DNA from: an uncultured bacterium
Lineage (GTDB): Bacteria > Planctomycetota > Phycisphaerae > Phycisphaerales > SM1A02
Length of the DNA: 6,444 nucleotides
Direction of reading: 5' to 3'
Assembly: GCA_903867275.1 (NCBI GenBank)
Contig: CAIPQY010000068.1
Span: 1 to 6,444, forward strand
The notes beneath the pieces are model-generated. The model was not told the origin of the DNA, ran no database searches, and was given only the letters and a program-made list of their open reading frames with translations. This document shows, piece after piece, positions 5,271-6,444 of this stretch; positions within the stretch are counted from its first letter, which is position 1; each line of letters begins with the position of its first letter. Position numbers and translations under genes: made by a program.

Positions 5271-6280
5271 CTTGAGTCCTTTCGGTTGTCCAGCCACGGC
5301 ATCCATGCGCGCACGCCGCGCCCAGCGGCCTCGATCGCATCGGCATCCGCTGCGGCGCGCTTCGCACGCATCCACGGGAAGCCGGCGGCCGCGTCGCTCT
5401 GGAACCGCGCGCCGAACGCGCCGCCCCGAATGCCCGCGAGAATCGTGCGAAGCTTCTCGCGCATGGCGTCGTCCACCAGCTGCTGACCTGCCTCGAAGGC
5501 GCCGAACTCCGCGGTGTTGCTGATCGCTGCGCGCATGCCTGCGGGGCCTCGCTCAAACACCAGGTCGGCGATCTGCTTCAGTTCCTGACAGCATTCCATG
5601 TACGCGAGTTCGGGTGGATAGCCCGCCTGCACCAGCGTGTCGAAGGCGGCCTGCACCAACGCCATCATGCCGCCGCACAGCACCGCCTGTTCGCCGAAGA
5701 GATCCGTCTCGCACTCCGCCGCAAAGGTGGTTTCAACGATCGCGGCGCGCGCGCTGCCGATGCCGGCGGCCCATGCGAGTCCGATGGCGCGTGTGCGTGC
5801 CGCATCGCGTCCGACTTGGTGCACCGCGAACAGCGCAGGAATGCCAAGGCCCTGCTCGAACCGCTCGCGAAGGGTCTTGCCCGGACCTTTCGGCGCCACC
5901 ATCACCACGCCCAGATCGCTCGCCGGCTTCACCAGGCCGTGGTGAATCGAGAATCCGTGCAGGAAGCCGACGATGGCATCGGGGCGCAGATGTGGCGCAA
6001 GATCGCTGGCCCAGCAGGCGGCGTGCATCTCGTCGGGAAGTGCCACAATCACAAGATTTCCTTGGCGAGCCGCCTCGGGCAGCGGAAGGGGGGAAAAGCC
6101 ATCCGCGGCAGCCGTCGCTGAACCCCGGCCGCCTGGTCGTGCGCCCACCGTCACGCGCATTCCGCTGTCGCGCAGGTTCAGCGCGTGCGCGCGGCCCTGA
6201 TTTCCGTAGCCCATGATCACAACAACCTGTCCCGCAAGGACTTCCGTGGATGATGCCGAGGGTCCTTCAAGCGGCTTCAT
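5267..6280 (-). CDS. ilvC: Ketol-acid reductoisomerase (class I KARI)
   Basis: The 337-residue enzyme converts 2-acetolactate or 2-aceto-2-hydroxybutyrate to dihydroxy acids with NAD(P)H and Mg2+, the second common step of valine, leucine and isoleucine synthesis. The N-terminal Rossmann domain has GYGNQG (24-29). Its cofactor loop, GARPGGRGS (46-54), carries Arg48, Arg52 and Ser54, favouring NADPH by inference. Catalytic and metal residues are all present: His108, Lys131 (MVAPKGPG), Asp193 and Glu197 in ETDLFGEQ, Glu229 and Glu233 in YMECCQELK, and Ser254 in ISNTAEFG. The C-terminal MPWL is typical. Length matches class I. The N-terminus (MKPLEGPSASSTEV) replaces the usual 'YYDKDADL' stretch. 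An upstream in-frame GTG at 6389-6391 would add an unlike tail, so the ATG at 6280 is preferred although no Shine-Dalgarno precedes it. ilvB and ilvH/N are not in the window; uppP follows with a 4-base overlap. Confidence 0.95.
   Translation of the reverse strand: MKPLEGPSASSTEVLAGQVVVIMGYGNQGRAHALNLRDSGMRVTVGARPGGRGSATAAADGFSPLPLPEAARQGNLVIVALPDEMHAACWASDLAPHLRPDAIVGFLHGFSIHHGLVKPASDLGVVMVAPKGPGKTLRERFEQGLGIPALFAVHQVGRDAARTRAIGLAWAAGIGSARAAIVETTFAAECETDLFGEQAVLCGGMMALVQAAFDTLVQAGYPPELAYMECCQELKQIADLVFERGPAGMRAAISNTAEFGAFEAGQQLVDDAMREKLRTILAGIRGGAFGARFQSDAAAGFPWMRAKRAAADADAIEAAGRGVRAWMPWLDNRKDSR
5277..5282 (-). promoter_or_regulatory. Shine-Dalgarno AAAGGA for uppP, inside the end of ilvC
   Basis: On the minus strand AAAGGA ends 6 bases before the uppP ATG. 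It lies within the final codons of ilvC, fixes the uppP start and supports coupled translation across the ATGA overlap. Confidence 0.7.
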
Positions 6281-6306
6281 GGGTTGATTGGACTTGTTTT
6301 GGGCCG

Positions 6307-6360
6307 TCAAAGAGGTCGCAGAATAGCGATTCCGCGCCTTTCGAAAGGAAATTCTTCCAT
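6307..6360 (-). CDS. Candidate ilvC leader peptide (17 residues)
   Basis: A small frame reads MEEFPFERRGIAILRPL and stops 26 bases before the ilvC ATG. Four of its last seven residues are Ile or Leu, the amino acids whose synthesis needs IlvC, as in attenuation leader peptides. Its Ile-Ala-Ile-Leu codons (6319-6330) occupy the loop and descending arm of a long RNA hairpin. Against it: no Shine-Dalgarno precedes the ATG, the frame is very short so chance is a real possibility, and no terminator follows. This is inference from composition and position only. Confidence 0.3.
   Translation of the reverse strand: MEEFPFERRGIAILRPL
6308..6343 (-). promoter_or_regulatory. Long RNA hairpin in the ilvC 5' leader
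   Basis: In minus-strand RNA, 6343-6329 can pair with 6324-6308. This gives 15 base pairs (13 Watson-Crick, 2 G-U) with two single-base bulges (6312 and 6316) and a 4-base CGCU loop. The upper 8-bp part (6317-6336) is uninterrupted and contains one of the G-U pairs. That G-U becomes an A-C mismatch in plus-strand RNA, so the fold suits a minus-strand transcript better. It is not followed by a U-run, so it does not look like a terminator. A translational or antitermination role for ilvC is inferred. Confidence 0.45.
6337..6348. repeat. 12-bp perfect palindrome upstream of ilvC
   Basis: CCTTTCGAAAGG is its own reverse complement and lies 57-68 bases upstream of the ilvC ATG in the lower-GC leader. 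It could be a dimeric-regulator operator. In RNA it could form a small hairpin (CCUU/AAGG) that competes with the lower stem of the larger leader hairpin, because 6337-6343 are shared. Confidence 0.4.
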
Positions 6361-6444
6361 TGCCGCTAGGAGTCGGGCGTTTACACGCCACATTTCACGC
6401 ACTGCGAGTTTTGTGTTTCGTCTTTGCGAAATCCACTCATGCCC
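6361..6444. other. Lower-GC sequence upstream of the ilvC leader, no confident gene
   Basis: This edge is AT-richer than the coding regions. On the minus strand a frame open from the window edge ends at TAA (6381-6383) and would encode a tail ending NSQCVKCGV; its codons are not GC-rich at third positions as in the neighbouring genes. On the plus strand an ATG at 6439 could start a divergent gene, but only two codons are visible. A weak -10-like TGTAAA is also present on the minus strand. None of these can be confirmed here. Confidence 0.3.

Noticed and set aside
4063..5486. Plus-strand frames opposite uppP and the ilvC end
   Set aside because: They show no family resemblance, have Arg/His/Pro-rich shadow composition, and are antisense to convincing genes.
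3862..5556. Extended minus-strand frame running from within ilvC across uppP into the small membrane protein gene
   Set aside because: The upstream part is Arg/Gly/Ala-rich and out of frame with uppP, which has clear active-site motifs. Only the part from the ATG at 4305 is plausible as a gene.
6320..6325. TATTCT as a -10 box for ilvC on the minus strand
   Set aside because: No acceptable -35 exists at 16-18 bases upstream. The hexamer is also part of the leader hairpin, which explains the AT-richness equally well.
6381..6443. Minus-strand open frame from the window edge ending in CVKCGV and TAA, possibly the end of an upstream gene
   Set aside because: It has only about 20 codons, third positions unlike the neighbouring genes, and no match to IlvH/IlvN or any family I know. 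It cannot be told from intergenic sequence.
1..6444. CRISPR arrays, tRNA or rRNA genes, insertion sequences, phage genes
   Set aside because: I saw no regularly spaced repeats, no cloverleaf or rRNA-like stretches, and no transposase or integrase motifs on either strand.

Overview
The window is a compact, high-GC bacterial chromosomal segment. The intergenic stretch 6281-6444 is clearly lower in GC (84 of 164 bases). Gene content is housekeeping and metabolic: flagellar GTPase and sigma factor, a CoA-transferase subunit, an ALDH7-type aldehyde dehydrogenase, undecaprenyl-pyrophosphate phosphatase and ketol-acid reductoisomerase. The host should be a flagellated Gram-negative-type bacterium. 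The overall flavour, with several genes lacking a Shine-Dalgarno sequence, made me think of Planctomycetota (Phycisphaerae-like). That is a low-confidence impression, because no taxonomic marker is present. I see no mobile element, CRISPR array, tRNA, rRNA or phage gene.

Layout. (1) 1-1557, + strand: the 3' end of a FlhF-like SRP-family GTPase gene, a 174-nt spacer with two tandem inverted repeats, then fliA (sigma-28) with a good Shine-Dalgarno and a strong intrinsic terminator. (2) 1573-3861: a divergent pair. scoB (CoA-transferase subunit B) is on the minus strand and converges on fliA. An ALDH7/antiquitin-type dehydrogenase is on the plus strand. They share a 66-bp intergenic region that holds a 14-bp GC palindrome and possible leaderless start signals. 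No subunit A gene is present. (3) 3862-6280, minus strand: a probable operon ilvC -> uppP -> small membrane-anchored protein. ilvC and uppP overlap by ATGA. The last gene ends base-to-base against the ALDH stop codon. (4) 6281-6444: the lower-GC leader of ilvC. It can encode a 17-residue peptide ending in Ile-Ala-Ile-Leu-Arg-Pro-Leu, with those codons inside a long imperfect RNA hairpin. This is a candidate branched-chain amino acid leader.

How it fits together: flhF/fliA serve flagellar placement and late flagellar transcription. ALDH7 and the CoA-transferase subunit fit amino-acid or acyl-CoA catabolism. ilvC makes branched-chain amino acids, while uppP recycles the lipid carrier for cell-envelope synthesis. 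The most notable items are the ilvC leader, the ilvC-uppP coupling, the orphan scoB and the likely leaderless starts. I found no convincing wholly new multi-gene system.
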